Positions 8,555 to 16,940 of a stretch of DNA of 64,000 nucleotides are shown here, in pieces. Made by a program: the position numbers and the translations under genes. This stretch comes from Flavobacteriales bacterium. GTDB lineage: Bacteria > Bacteroidota > Bacteroidia > Flavobacteriales_F > PHOS-HE28. The stretch lies in NCBI GenBank assembly GCA_016716605.1, contig JADJWA010000001.1, positions 682,001 through 746,000 of the forward strand. Direction: 5' to 3'. The notes below the pieces were generated by a model. It saw only the letters and a list, made by a program, of their open reading frames with translations. It was not told where the DNA came from and ran no database searches. Within the stretch, counting starts at the first letter, position 1, and the number at the start of each line of letters is the position of its first letter.

Positions 8555-9673
8555 CTACTTCCTCTTCGTCAGGAACAGCACTTCCTTCTCGCTCAGGTGC
8601 CGCCACTTGCCGCGCGGGAGGTCCTTCTTGGTGAGACCGGCGAAGATCACGCGGTCGAGCTTGAGCACTTCGTAGCCCAGGGCCTCGAACATGCGGCGCA
8701 CCACGCGGTTGCGGCCCATGTGCAACTTGATGCCCACCTCGCGCTTGCCTGCGGCGTCCACGTAGCTGGCCTCATCGGCGGAGGCAGGACCATCGTCGAG
8801 CTGCACGCCTGAGACGAGTTGCTGCAGGTGCGCGTGGGTGACGTTCTTGTCGAGGGTGACGTGGTAGATCTTCTCGGCGCCGTGGCTTGGGTGGGTGAGC
8901 TTCTTGGCCAGGTCGCCATCGTTGGTGAGCAGCAGAAGGCCGGTGGTATGGCGGTCCAAGCGGCCCACGGGGTAGATGCGCTCGTCGCAGGCCTGTTCCA
9001 CCAAGGCCATCACGGTGCGGCGGTCGCGCGGATCGTCGGTGGTGGTAATGAAGTCCTTGGGTTTGTTCAGCAGCACGTAGCGTTTCTTCTCGCGGCTGAG
9101 GCGCTGCCCGCCGTACACCACTTTATCGCCGGGGCCCACCTTGGTGCCCAGCTCAGTTACCACCACGCCATTCACGGTGACCACACCGGCCTTGATCAGG
9201 TCGTCAGCATCGCGGCGGCTGGCCACTCCGCTCATGCTCAGGTAGCGGTTCAGGCGGATGCGGCCATCGTCTTCGCCGCGGGGTTCGGGCTTGGACCTTC
9301 CGCGGTAGCCGCCGAAGCGCTCTTGCGAGCCTCCCTTACTGGGCCACGACTTCTTGTAGGGCGGCCTGCGCTCACCGCCTTCGCTGTCGCCGCGCCGCGT
9401 TGCAGGGCGATCGTCGCGGCCGGTTGAGCGTGTGCGCGGAGCGCTGCGTTCGCCGCGTGGTTCCCTCCGCTCCGTGTCATTCCGACGGTCGTCGGTGCGT
9501 TTCGGGCGTTCGGTGCTTCCGCCTTCGCGCACGGCTTTGGGCGGCCTCTTGCCGAAGCGTTTGGAATGCGGGCTGCCATCGGTGCGTGCGGCAGGGCGCT
9601 CGTCGGTTTTGGACTTGGGCGAAGGCTTGCTGCTGCGCTGGCGGCCGCGGCCGGGATTAGAACGGCTTGTCAT
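8555..9673 (-). CDS. Pseudouridine synthase, RsuA/RluB family, with long basic N-terminal tail
   Basis: Isomerises a specific uridine in rRNA to pseudouridine. Residues 1-135 are low-complexity and rich in Arg, Ser, Lys and Gly, which should be disordered and bind RNA. An S4 RNA-binding domain follows (about 138-185, IRLNRYLSMSGVASRRDAD). The catalytic domain carries the VGRLDRHTTGL motif with the nucleophile Asp240 and ends in KEVLFLTKRK. The catalytic part has the usual family length; the tail is an addition often seen in Bacteroidota. The ATG at 9673 overlaps the end of yraN by 17 bp, so the two are probably translated from one mRNA. Confidence 0.9.
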   Translation of the reverse strand: MTSRSNPGRGRQRSSKPSPKSKTDERPAARTDGSPHSKRFGKRPPKAVREGGSTERPKRTDDRRNDTERREPRGERSAPRTRSTGRDDRPATRRGDSEGGERRPPYKKSWPSKGGSQERFGGYRGRSKPEPRGEDDGRIRLNRYLSMSGVASRRDADDLIKAGVVTVNGVVVTELGTKVGPGDKVVYGGQRLSREKKRYVLLNKPKDFITTTDDPRDRRTVMALVEQACDERIYPVGRLDRHTTGLLLLTNDGDLAKKLTHPSHGAEKIYHVTLDKNVTHAHLQQLVSGVQLDDGPASADEASYVDAAGKREVGIKLHMGRNRVVRRMFEALGYEVLKLDRVIFAGLTKKDLPRGKWRHLSEKEVLFLTKRK

Positions 9674-10037
9674 GGATGGTGGGGTAGAACGCGTCGGGGA
9701 TGTGATGGATGTAGGGCTTCCCCGAGGGGTGCATGATCACGCTCACGATGTCGAAGCGGGCCGCAAGGTCGGTACCGGTGAGCTGTATGTAGGCATTGGC
9801 TGCTTTGATCAGCTTGGAGCGCTTGCCCTTCTTCACCGCCTCCTCGGGCTCGCCGTGCTGGTTGCTGCTGCGGGTCTTCACCTCCACGAACACGATGAAG
9901 CGCTCGTGCCGGGCCACGATGTCCACCTCGAGTTTGCCGTGCTTCCAATTGCGCTCCAGCACCTCGAAGCCCTTGTCTTCAAGGTGGCGGCATGCAGCTT
10001 GCTCGCCCTCGGCGCCGGTACGGTTGTGCTCGGCCAT
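9657..10037 (-). CDS. YraN/UPF0102 family nuclease-fold protein
   Basis: The 126-residue product has the YraN pattern: GAEGEQAACRHLEDKGFEVL at the start, then the restriction-endonuclease-like core with Asp39 (LEVDIVA) and the pair Glu52 and Lys54 in VEVKTR. These match the D...ExK metal-binding motif of this fold, although the physiological substrate of YraN proteins is not settled. The ATG at 10037 gives the family's usual start; the longer ORF upstream of it is not conserved-looking. It is divergent from the DUF4412-type gene and overlaps the pseudouridine synthase gene downstream. Confidence 0.88.
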   Translation of the reverse strand: MAEHNRTGAEGEQAACRHLEDKGFEVLERNWKHGKLEVDIVARHERFIVFVEVKTRSSNQHGEPEEAVKKGKRSKLIKAANAYIQLTGTDLAARFDIVSVIMHPSGKPYIHHIPDAFYPTIHDKPF

Positions 10038-10168
10038 CTGTGGAAAGAAGGGGGCGTAACCATGAACCCAAGCCCCCGTTGAAGGCCCTAAAATTGGCGA
10101 ACCCTGCCCGAATCGGGCTTTCCATCGAAACCGGCGCAACCACTCATCTGCCGCCCAACCTACTGACC

Positions 10169-10807
10169 ATGCGACGCTTCAGCCATTTCCTGCCCGCTCT
10201 TGCCCTCACCCTGTTGAGCACGGGCCTCAGCGCCCAGGCCTTCGAGGGCATCATCGAATTCACGAAGACCACCGGACCTGTGGTCACGGGCTACAAGTAC
10301 TTCGTGAAGGGCGATTTCATCCGGATCGAAGAGGTGAGCTCGCGCGGCGAAGTGCAGGGCATCATGCTGGTGGACACCCGCGATAAGACCGTGACGGCCC
10401 TGAGCCCCGAGCGCAAATTGTACATGGATGTGCCCAACACCCGCCTGCCCAAGGAGGTGCAAGTGCAGATCCAGAAGACGAGCGATGTGCGCGACTTCAA
10501 CAACTACAAGTGCGAGAAATGGGTGGTGAAGAACCCGAAGGACGACCGCCAGATCACCTACTGGGTGGCGGCCGATGAGTTCAATTTCTTCCGTCCGCTG
10601 CTGGAAACGCTGAACCGCAAGGATGAAACAGCGCTCTACTTCCTCGAGATCAAGGATGCCAAAGGCGTGTTCCCCATGCTGGGCATCGAGCAGAAACTCG
10701 ATGGCGCCGAGGTGAGCCGCCTGGAGGTGAGCAAGGTGACGAAGGGACCGCAGAAGAGCACCTTGTTCGAGATCCCCGCCGGCTACAACAAGTTCGAACG
10801 GAACTAG
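10169..10807 (+). CDS. Secreted DUF4412-type protein
   Basis: The 212-residue product starts with a signal peptide (MRRFSHFLPALALTLLSTGLSAQ) followed by the beta-strand pattern of DUF4412-like Bacteroidota proteins (FEGIIEFTKTTG, then YFVKGDFIRIEE and TVTALSPERKLYMDV). The family looks like a periplasmic or outer-membrane-facing beta protein related to lipoprotein-carrier folds, but its role is unknown. It is a single-gene unit: divergent from yraN on its left and followed by a hairpin terminator before the convergent LD-carboxypeptidase gene. A near-consensus -7 box (taaaattg, 10089-10096) lies upstream. Confidence 0.75.
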   Translation: MRRFSHFLPALALTLLSTGLSAQAFEGIIEFTKTTGPVVTGYKYFVKGDFIRIEEVSSRGEVQGIMLVDTRDKTVTALSPERKLYMDVPNTRLPKEVQVQIQKTSDVRDFNNYKCEKWVVKNPKDDRQITYWVAADEFNFFRPLLETLNRKDETALYFLEIKDAKGVFPMLGIEQKLDGAEVSRLEVSKVTKGPQKSTLFEIPAGYNKFERN

Positions 10808-10829
10808 CGCCATAGACCACAACGCATTC

Positions 10830-10864
10830 AGCGGGTCGGCCTCGGGTCGGCCCGCTTCGTTTTC
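10830..10864 (+). terminator. Hairpin terminator after the DUF4412-type gene
   Basis: Arms AGCGGG (10830-10835) and CCCGCT (10851-10856) enclose a G+C-rich loop and are followed by tcgtttt. It lies between two convergent genes and could serve the plus strand as an intrinsic terminator. Confidence 0.5.
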
Positions 10865-10887
10865 GGGCCAACGATAAACGCGGTTGC

Positions 10888-11817
10888 CTAAGATCCGGAC
10901 AGCGTTGCGCCGAAGCTCAGCGTTGCGCCGGTAGCGGAAACGGAGAGCTTCGCCGTTTGACCCATGACCAACGCGCGATTGTCGGCGATGTGGCCTGCGG
11001 GGAAGCCGTAGCATACGGGAAAGGGCGCGTCGCCCACGGCATCGGCGATGATCTGCTCGGCGGTCTTGCCGAAGGGGTCCTTGGGGTCCTTGTCGCGCAT
11101 GTCTGTCATGCCGCCCACGATCAGGCCCGCGAGGTTGTTGAACCAGCCGCTGAGCTTCAGGTTCATCACCATGCGATCAACGTGATACAGCAATTCATCG
11201 ATGTCTTCGAGGAAGAGGATCTTGCCCGTTGGGTCGATGTCGAATGGTGTTCCGCGCAGCGCATAGAGCAGTGAGAGGTTGCCGCCCACCAGCACGCCCT
11301 CGCCTTCCCCGATCCGCGATGGCGGTGCTTGCTCCGGATGCCGCATGCTGATGTCGAGGTGCTCGCCGAACAACGCGCGCCGCAACGACTCCTTCGCGTC
11401 CACGGTCTTCGAGTCGATGTTGAAGGGCATCTGCGCGTGCAATGATGGCACGCCCAGCGTGTGCAAGGTGTTGTGCAGCACGGTGACATCGCTGAAGCCC
11501 ACCACCCATTTCGGATTGGTGGTGATCACTTCCGGCTCCAAGTGATCGAGCAGATGAACGGTGCCGTAGCCGCCGCGCGCGCACCACACCGCTTTCACCT
11601 TCGGATCCTCGAATGCCGCTTGCAAATCGGCCGCGCGCTGCCTTGCCGTGCCTGCTTGCTGGTAGTGCTTCTTGCCGATGCACGAGCCGAGCTTCACGCG
11701 CAGGCCCCAACTCTCGGCGAGGCGAATGCCTTCACGCAATTCCTCAGGGACGATGGCGCGTGCGGTGGGCACGATGGCGATGGTGTCGCCGGGGCGCAGG
11801 GGGGCAAGGGCAGGCAT
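10888..11817 (-). CDS. LD-carboxypeptidase, peptidase family S66
   Basis: Cleaves the terminal D-alanine of murein tetrapeptides during peptidoglycan recycling. All three expected catalytic residues are visible: nucleophile Ser109 in GFSDVT, Glu204 in FLEDIDE, and His276 in GFPAGHIADN. The length of 309 residues is normal for S66. There is no signal peptide, which fits the cytosolic recycling enzymes. The gene stands alone, convergent with the DUF4412-type gene. The strong hairpin upstream of it separates it from the five-gene operon that precedes it on the same strand. Confidence 0.92.
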   Translation of the reverse strand: MPALAPLRPGDTIAIVPTARAIVPEELREGIRLAESWGLRVKLGSCIGKKHYQQAGTARQRAADLQAAFEDPKVKAVWCARGGYGTVHLLDHLEPEVITTNPKWVVGFSDVTVLHNTLHTLGVPSLHAQMPFNIDSKTVDAKESLRRALFGEHLDISMRHPEQAPPSRIGEGEGVLVGGNLSLLYALRGTPFDIDPTGKILFLEDIDELLYHVDRMVMNLKLSGWFNNLAGLIVGGMTDMRDKDPKDPFGKTAEQIIADAVGDAPFPVCYGFPAGHIADNRALVMGQTAKLSVSATGATLSFGATLSGS

Positions 11818-11880
11818 GGGGCATGGGAAAAAGGGGCACGAAGGTGCGAGCGGGCGGGAACTCCTGCAACGGTTGTATGA

Positions 11881-11921
11881 CCAAAAGAAAAGGCCGGGGG
11901 CGACCCGGCCTTTTCTTTTGG
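11881..11921 (-). terminator. Strong intrinsic terminator closing the five-gene envelope operon
   Basis: A perfect 18-bp inverted repeat (ccaaaagaaaaggccggg, 11881-11898, and its complement, 11904-11921) encloses a 5-nt loop. Read on the minus strand, the stem ends in a T-rich arm, so it ends transcription 11 bp after the last gene of the operon. Confidence 0.88.
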
Positions 11922-11931
11922 AAACGGCAGC

Positions 11932-12894
11932 TTACCACCAGCCGTTCACACGATACAAATTGGTGCTGGGCTGCTGATTCTCCCCGTAGGCAACGCCTAC
12001 TGCGCGCCAAGCGGCCACCTCTTGCTTGCGGATGTCCACAGCGTCGTCGTAAGCCTTCATGGCGAAATCCCAGTCGCGCTTGTTCCTGGCCTCTGCCTTT
12101 TTCTCGATGTCGGCCATGAGCTTGCTGGCTTCGTCGTAGCACAAGGCTCCTGGCGTGATGCCGGTTGCCAATGCCATGGCAGCGCTTCGGTAGTTCTCTG
12201 CGGTCATTTCGGCCTTGGCCTTGGCCATGCTCACGCGGCAATCGCGGTCCTGTTTAGCCTTATACACGCTGACTGCGGCTTCACTTGCGAACTCGTGGCA
12301 CTTGGCGCAAACCGTAGGCACTCGAGCCAGCACGCTCAGCGATTCATCGAATTTCTCTTGGCCAGAGAGCGCCATGGCCTTCTGGATGATGAAGTCGCAA
12401 TTGGCGTTGTAGTACTCGATGATCTTCCGCTTGCCCGCCTCGAGCATCTCAGCGAAAGCGGGATCCTTCACTTGGATGTTCTTCAGGGCATTGATGTATG
12501 CCTTCGTCTCATTCTCGCCCACGCCCTTGATGCTCTTGGTGGCCGAGGAGAACAAGGTGCCTTCAATGCCATCGCCCACATAGAGCGAGAGATCAAGGTT
12601 CAGCACGGTCATCGACGGCGCCCCTGGCTGAATCACCTTATCGACCACCACGACATGGGCGGTGATGATGAAGGGCTGGTTCGCGGCTCCGCCACCGAGG
12701 CCGTTGGCCGTCGCAATCTGATTCAGCTTGTTCGTCAGGTTCTCACGAGCACCGGCGGGAATGCCGTCGGAATTGCTCGGTACATGGGCGTAAAGTGCGA
12801 TGCGGGCGGTATCGTCGGCTTTGCCGAGATCGTTTTGCGCCCGTAGCAGGGGCGCATGGGCCAGAACTGCAAGTGCGATGACAAGGGCTTTCAT
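11932..12894 (-). CDS. Secreted protein of unknown function, last gene of the envelope operon
   Basis: The 320-residue product has a signal peptide (MKALVIALAVLAHAPLLRAQ). Next comes an alpha/beta domain of about 110 residues (IALYAHVPSNSDGIPAGARE, then FIITAHVVVVDKV), reminiscent in pattern of CsgG/LpoB-like envelope proteins; that likeness is only inference. The C-terminal half is helical, with a regularly spaced run of cysteines (NCDFIIQ, VCAKCHE, DCRVSMA, LCYDEAS), which suggests TPR-like repeats. VCAKCH could resemble a heme site (CxxCH), but it sits inside the repeat pattern. It follows the previous gene by 9 bp. Confidence 0.7.
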   Translation of the reverse strand: MKALVIALAVLAHAPLLRAQNDLGKADDTARIALYAHVPSNSDGIPAGARENLTNKLNQIATANGLGGGAANQPFIITAHVVVVDKVIQPGAPSMTVLNLDLSLYVGDGIEGTLFSSATKSIKGVGENETKAYINALKNIQVKDPAFAEMLEAGKRKIIEYYNANCDFIIQKAMALSGQEKFDESLSVLARVPTVCAKCHEFASEAAVSVYKAKQDRDCRVSMAKAKAEMTAENYRSAAMALATGITPGALCYDEASKLMADIEKKAEARNKRDWDFAMKAYDDAVDIRKQEVAAWRAVGVAYGENQQPSTNLYRVNGWW

Positions 12895-12903
12895 GATGGA
12901 TGG

Positions 12904-13824
12904 TTATTTGCCGCAGATGATGAGTGTGGTGGTGCCGAGACCTTTGGGGATGCGCTTCACGCTCTGCTTCGTGGTTTCCTTGATGTACTTGGCCAAATCA
13001 TTCGCCCAGCCTCGCGCATCAATGGCGCGTCCATCGTTGCCATAGAGCGGGATGCGGATCTGGGTGATGGTGAGCTGCGCATCGCCGGTCGGGGAGCCGA
13101 TCCGGTTCTTCACAGCATTTTCGCTGCACCATTTCTCGATCAGGTCGCGCAGCTCCTCGCCGCCGAATTCATCATCCATGCCCACGGAGCAGCCGTTCGC
13201 CGATTTCACCCGGATCGTGATCTCACGTCCGTTGGCGAAAAGGTCGTCGAAGTGGGTTGTCAGGCCAACGATGAACTTGTCGAGGTGCGCCACGACGGCC
13301 TCAGCGAGCAATTCGGCCACGATGGAATTGGCCGGTTGGCTGGAGCCGGATGCCGCAGTGACCTGCTTGTTCGTGTACGCGTCGATGCCCTGCAGGTTGA
13401 AGGTGAGCTGGCGGCCTTTCATGCCAGGGGTCACGGTGTAGTCGAGCTTCATGATGATGTCGCACTTGGCTTGACGGGCCAATTGGTCGAGCATCGACTC
13501 AGTGTTGTCCATCACGAGATTCTCAGCGGCATCGGCCTTGAGGTCTTTGATGGTCTGTCCCAGGTCCTGGAGCGGGAAGCCGCGGTCGGCCATGATCTCG
13601 CCCAATTTGCTGATGGCCAAGTTCAGGTCGGAGTCGGTCTGGATGGCGCGCTCATACTCCATCACGAGCTCCTGCGTGCCTTGATTATCCACCGCTTTGG
13701 CGAAGCCGTTCTTGTTCATCCAGACGTCGGCTGGAACCACCATCAGGATGGGCTTTTTGGCTTGTGCGAATGCGCCGCTGAGGCTGAGTGCCGCAATGGC
13801 CACGCTAAGAATCCGGGTCTTCAT
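12904..13824 (-). CDS. Secreted DUF6175-like protein
   Basis: The 306-residue product has a signal peptide (MKTRILSVAIAALSLSGAFAQ). Its pattern matches an uncharacterised Bacteroidota family that I recall as DUF6175: PILMVVPADVWMNKNGF, then ISKLGEIMADRGFPLQDL and a later GREITIRV. No enzymatic motif is visible. The ATG at 13824 puts the signal peptide at the very start; an upstream in-frame ATG at 13857 would add 11 polar residues and overlap the previous gene. The family name is from memory and should be checked. The presence of neighbouring families in the same order points to one envelope complex. Confidence 0.7.
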   Translation of the reverse strand: MKTRILSVAIAALSLSGAFAQAKKPILMVVPADVWMNKNGFAKAVDNQGTQELVMEYERAIQTDSDLNLAISKLGEIMADRGFPLQDLGQTIKDLKADAAENLVMDNTESMLDQLARQAKCDIIMKLDYTVTPGMKGRQLTFNLQGIDAYTNKQVTAASGSSQPANSIVAELLAEAVVAHLDKFIVGLTTHFDDLFANGREITIRVKSANGCSVGMDDEFGGEELRDLIEKWCSENAVKNRIGSPTGDAQLTITQIRIPLYGNDGRAIDARGWANDLAKYIKETTKQSVKRIPKGLGTTTLIICGK

Positions 13825-13853
13825 GGTCTTGGTTGGGTAGGTGGGTTGTGAAT

Positions 13854-14345
13854 TCATTGCTTCAGAATGCCATCGGCGATGAGCTTCTCCTTCAGTTGGG
13901 GACGCAGCACGCGGACGATGAAGGCATGGGAAACGCTTTCGCGGCCGCGGGTCTTGTCGCGGCGCACGCGTTGGGCGAGACGCTCATCTTCGGTGCTCAC
14001 GAATTCCTTGTATGGACCATCGTCGGCGAAGAAGGTGTTGAAGTACTTCTCGTGCTTCTGGCGTGCGTTCACTTCGGGCACCAGCGGGCGCTGCTCGCAT
14101 TCGGGCTTGCCTTCGCGCAGGCCATTGAAGATCACGTCGCTCACGGCGTTCTTACGGGCCTGCTCGATGGCATCCCAGCGGTGGCGGCCATTGCCATAGG
14201 CCTTCACGGTCTGCGAGCCGTCGCCTTCGACGCCCATGCACTCGGTGGCATGGCTGAAGTTGCCAGCGACCTTATTCACCTGCGCTGCACTCAAAAGAGG
14301 CATAAGCGCGAAGGAGATGATGATGATATGCTTCATGATGCTCAT
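13854..14345 (-). CDS. Small secreted protein of unknown function, paralogue of the preceding gene
   Basis: The 163-residue product has a signal peptide (MKHIIIISFALMPLLSAAQ after a two-codon lead). Its C-terminal half aligns by eye with the protein encoded just upstream (14349-14858). Both carry an A-KNAV-VIFNG/VVFKG segment, a FFADDGPYKEFVS/FFADGGDYRKFVS segment and a closing VLRPQLKEKLIADGI/VMADDLRKYLEAAGI helix. The two are therefore paralogues that may form a hetero-oligomer. Nothing enzymatic is visible. The gene starts 3 bp after its paralogue ends, so they are co-transcribed. Confidence 0.72.
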   Translation of the reverse strand: MSIMKHIIIISFALMPLLSAAQVNKVAGNFSHATECMGVEGDGSQTVKAYGNGRHRWDAIEQARKNAVSDVIFNGLREGKPECEQRPLVPEVNARQKHEKYFNTFFADDGPYKEFVSTEDERLAQRVRRDKTRGRESVSHAFIVRVLRPQLKEKLIADGILKQ

Positions 14346-14348
14346 GCT

Positions 14349-14858
14349 TTAGAATCCAGCTCCGAGTCCACGAATGATGCCAGCGGCTTCCAGGTACTTG
14401 CGAAGGTCATCGGCCATGACCTTCACCTGCATGCACACTTTCACTTCGCGGCCCACCTTGGTGCGCTCCACTTCATCGCCCACCTGGCTCACGAATTTTC
14501 TGTAATCGCCGCCGTCGGCGAAGAAGGGCTTGAAGAAGTCGGCCTTCTGCGTCTCGATGCCCGGCTCACGTGCAAGCGCAGGCTTCCCCGTGATGGGGCC
14601 AAGGCCGCTGTAACCCTTGAAAACAACGCCATGAACAGCATTCTTCAGGCATTGCTCCAAGGCCGGATTCGTTCGGCTGGAGTATGAGCAAACACGAATC
14701 ACGTAGGTGCCTTGCTTGGCCTCACTAGCTGGCTCAATGTCGTAGTGCCATTCCTCGGTAGCCTCGTCGGCCTTCTTGCGGGCCTGCGCATCCGCGCTGG
14801 GTGCAAAGAGGAGCAGCATGGCCAGGGCCAGGGCGCCGTTGATGATGATCTGTTTCAT
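14349..14858 (-). CDS. Small secreted protein of unknown function, second paralogue
   Basis: The 169-residue product has a signal peptide ending near ADAQ25 and then a charged segment. The shared core follows: CLKNAVHGVVFKGYSGLG, FFADGGDYRKFVS and a C-terminal helix ending in GLGAGF. It is the upstream partner of the paralogue at 13854-14345. Two cysteines (VCSYSSRT and CLKNAV) could form a disulfide. It lies 36 bp downstream of the outer-membrane protein gene, within the same run of minus-strand genes. I do not recognise a named family. Confidence 0.72.
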   Translation of the reverse strand: MKQIIINGALALAMLLLFAPSADAQARKKADEATEEWHYDIEPASEAKQGTYVIRVCSYSSRTNPALEQCLKNAVHGVVFKGYSGLGPITGKPALAREPGIETQKADFFKPFFADGGDYRKFVSQVGDEVERTKVGREVKVCMQVKVMADDLRKYLEAAGIIRGLGAGF

Positions 14859-14894
14859 GGGAGTGGTTGGGTTGATTGGGTGGTGTTCATGTTA

Positions 14895-16712
14895 TCAGAA
14901 GCGCACTTTCAGGGCGACGAGCACGCTTGGGACGATGCCGCTCTTAAAGGACTTGGTAAGTTCTTGTGCTTCATCGCTCAATTCGACATTCGTGCGGAGA
15001 ATGGCGCCTCCCGATTCGTTGTCGTACTCGAACTTCGTCGTCAGGCCGATCGAAGGCCTGAGTTCCAGCGCCAGGAACGGTCCGAGGTGATGCCCGACCC
15101 CGCAACCCAGATTAATGCGCCGGTACTTGTACGAGAGCGCGTCCTTGTCGCTTTTGTTGGAGATAGCCTCGGAGCCATTGTTCGTGAAGTGCCAAGTGGC
15201 TAAACCATAGCCCAGCGTAGGCTCCACATAGAGATTGCCGCGGTTCATGAGGTAGAATTCCTTGGATAGCAGGAATCCGATATCGGTGCCGTTACCACTC
15301 CATTCTCCCGGTTTCGGATCGCGGCCGATTGACCCAACCAATCCACTCGCATCAAGGCTTGAGCCGAAGTAATTGTTGAAGAATCCTCCGATATAGAAGT
15401 TCGGAAATCGTGTCAATGTGCCGAGTCCGTTCCATTTCACAGTGCCGCTGATGCCGGTGCTGATGGCATTGCCCATGACATAACCGCCCGAGATGTTCAC
15501 GCCCAGATCATGCCGCTCCTCGATGCTCATGCCCGGCCAAACCTTCCAACCGCCTTGCTGTTGGAAGGTCGAGGGCTTCGTCCGGCCATCGGCGTCCGTT
15601 TGGTTGCGCGTCACCTTGTAGGCCCGCACCACGCCTTTACGCTTCATGCTGTATCCCTTGCGGCCCTGCTTGTACTCGAAGGCCACGAAGCGGTCGTTCA
15701 CCTTCACGTCCTCCTTGGTCCCAAGGCGCGCGGTGAGGGGGTAGGCCTCCACCACCGGAGCGCGCGGTCGCAATTCGCTCACCTTCTTCGAGCAGCGCTC
15801 CACGGCTTGCTTCTGCATACGTGAAGCGAACTTGGCCAGGATCTCTTCGTGCGGAGGGTCGCTCTGATTCACATTCTCACGCTCGGTAAGGTAGTCCTTG
15901 AAGCTGGCCACCTTGGTCAGCGGGAACGAGGCTTCATTCCACACGGCGGCCTTCGCGGCATCTGGTGCTTCGCGCGGGTTCCAGAAGCGCTGCACGAATT
16001 GCCATTCCACGCTGTCGTTCCATTGCAGCTTGTACAGGTCGGCAGTGTACTCAATACGATAGACATCGACGTACTTGGTGGAGCTTGAGCCGCTGGGCGT
16101 GCTTGGCGCATTGGCGCTTGCCGCCTTATTCAAGGCATCCAGGAAATTGCTGGCCTTGGAGGAACCGCTCTTCTTGTCGGTTGTTTTCACAGCATCGCGC
16201 CGATACTCCACCTTGGTCACATCATACACCACCACATAAGTGAGGTCGAGGAGTTGCCAGCCTTGGGCTCCGCTGCGGTCCACTTGTGAATGCAGCTGGA
16301 TCATGCGGTCCATGTCGTCCTGCGAGTAGCGGCCGCGCTCCTGGATGAGCTTGGTGTCCATCCCGCCTTCGGCATCGCGGTTGAACCACTTTCCCACGAT
16401 GGCGGGTCCGTGCGCGCTGATGAATCGCTGCAAAGAGGCATCGCGCGCGGCGTTGTCGCCACCAGAGGCATTCACGGCGGGTACGCCGATGCCATGGTCG
16501 TTGAATTTGCTAGTGATGCCGAGCGTCTTGAAGGGCTCAAGTACCTTCTTCTCTCGCTCACCGCTCTCCTCGGCCACCATGGTGGTCCAGGAAGGCCGCA
16601 TGTATCGGCGCTGCGGGCGGGCAGCTGTCGATGCTTGTGCGTATATGTCTGCTGAAACTGAAAGGGAGGTGATTAGTAATGCCGCCTTAGCGATGCGGGA
16701 GAGAGAAAACAT
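14895..16712 (-). CDS. Predicted outer-membrane beta-barrel protein, first gene of the envelope operon
   Basis: The 605-residue product has a signal peptide (cleavage after about Ala26). The soluble N-terminal domain includes a WFNRDAEGGMDTKLI segment and an LLDLTYVVVYDVTKVEY strand. The C-terminal third has alternating hydrophobic and aromatic strands, such as GNLYVEPTLGYGLATWHF and FLALELRPSIGL. The last residue is Phe (VLVALKVRF), the usual end of a barrel inserted by BamA. The soluble part resembles uncharacterised Bacteroidota proteins that I recall near DUF6175 genes. It heads a five-gene operon ending at the terminator 11881-11921, so it is the likely membrane anchor of whatever the four secreted partners build. 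Confidence 0.75.
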   Translation of the reverse strand: MFSLSRIAKAALLITSLSVSADIYAQASTAARPQRRYMRPSWTTMVAEESGEREKKVLEPFKTLGITSKFNDHGIGVPAVNASGGDNAARDASLQRFISAHGPAIVGKWFNRDAEGGMDTKLIQERGRYSQDDMDRMIQLHSQVDRSGAQGWQLLDLTYVVVYDVTKVEYRRDAVKTTDKKSGSSKASNFLDALNKAASANAPSTPSGSSSTKYVDVYRIEYTADLYKLQWNDSVEWQFVQRFWNPREAPDAAKAAVWNEASFPLTKVASFKDYLTERENVNQSDPPHEEILAKFASRMQKQAVERCSKKVSELRPRAPVVEAYPLTARLGTKEDVKVNDRFVAFEYKQGRKGYSMKRKGVVRAYKVTRNQTDADGRTKPSTFQQQGGWKVWPGMSIEERHDLGVNISGGYVMGNAISTGISGTVKWNGLGTLTRFPNFYIGGFFNNYFGSSLDASGLVGSIGRDPKPGEWSGNGTDIGFLLSKEFYLMNRGNLYVEPTLGYGLATWHFTNNGSEAISNKSDKDALSYKYRRINLGCGVGHHLGPFLALELRPSIGLTTKFEYDNESGGAILRTNVELSDEAQELTKSFKSGIVPSVLVALKVRF

Positions 16713-16912
16713 GCTTCATGGTTTTGGTTGTGTGGAGCAACAGGGTGCCGCCGCGTAGTCAATGGCTGTGCCAAAAAAACAAAATGGCTTGAACCATGCA
16801 TTAATTCATAGCGGACGCCGTGCGGGGGATGGAGATGCCGGTACCACGCGTTTCAATGATAGCGACTGCTTCAGAAATGGCAATGCGCTGCCCGCCAAAC
16901 CAATGGCCACGG

Positions 16913-16920
16913 TACTTTCG
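16913..16920 (+). promoter_or_regulatory. Candidate -7 box of metG (TACTTTCG)
   Basis: TACTTTCG fits the Bacteroidota -7 pattern TAnnTTTG with a C in place of the third T, and lies 20 bp before the metG GTG. No clear -33 TTTG is visible at the expected distance. The start would leave a leader of only about 12 nt. Confidence 0.45.
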
Positions 16921-16940
16921 CCGCCCTCGCCATCGCCCCC

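Noticed and set aside
12290..12330. Cytochrome c heme site (CAKCH) in the last envelope-operon protein
   Set aside because: The cysteines recur at regular spacing in a helical repeat region, and the surrounding sequence does not resemble a cytochrome c fold.
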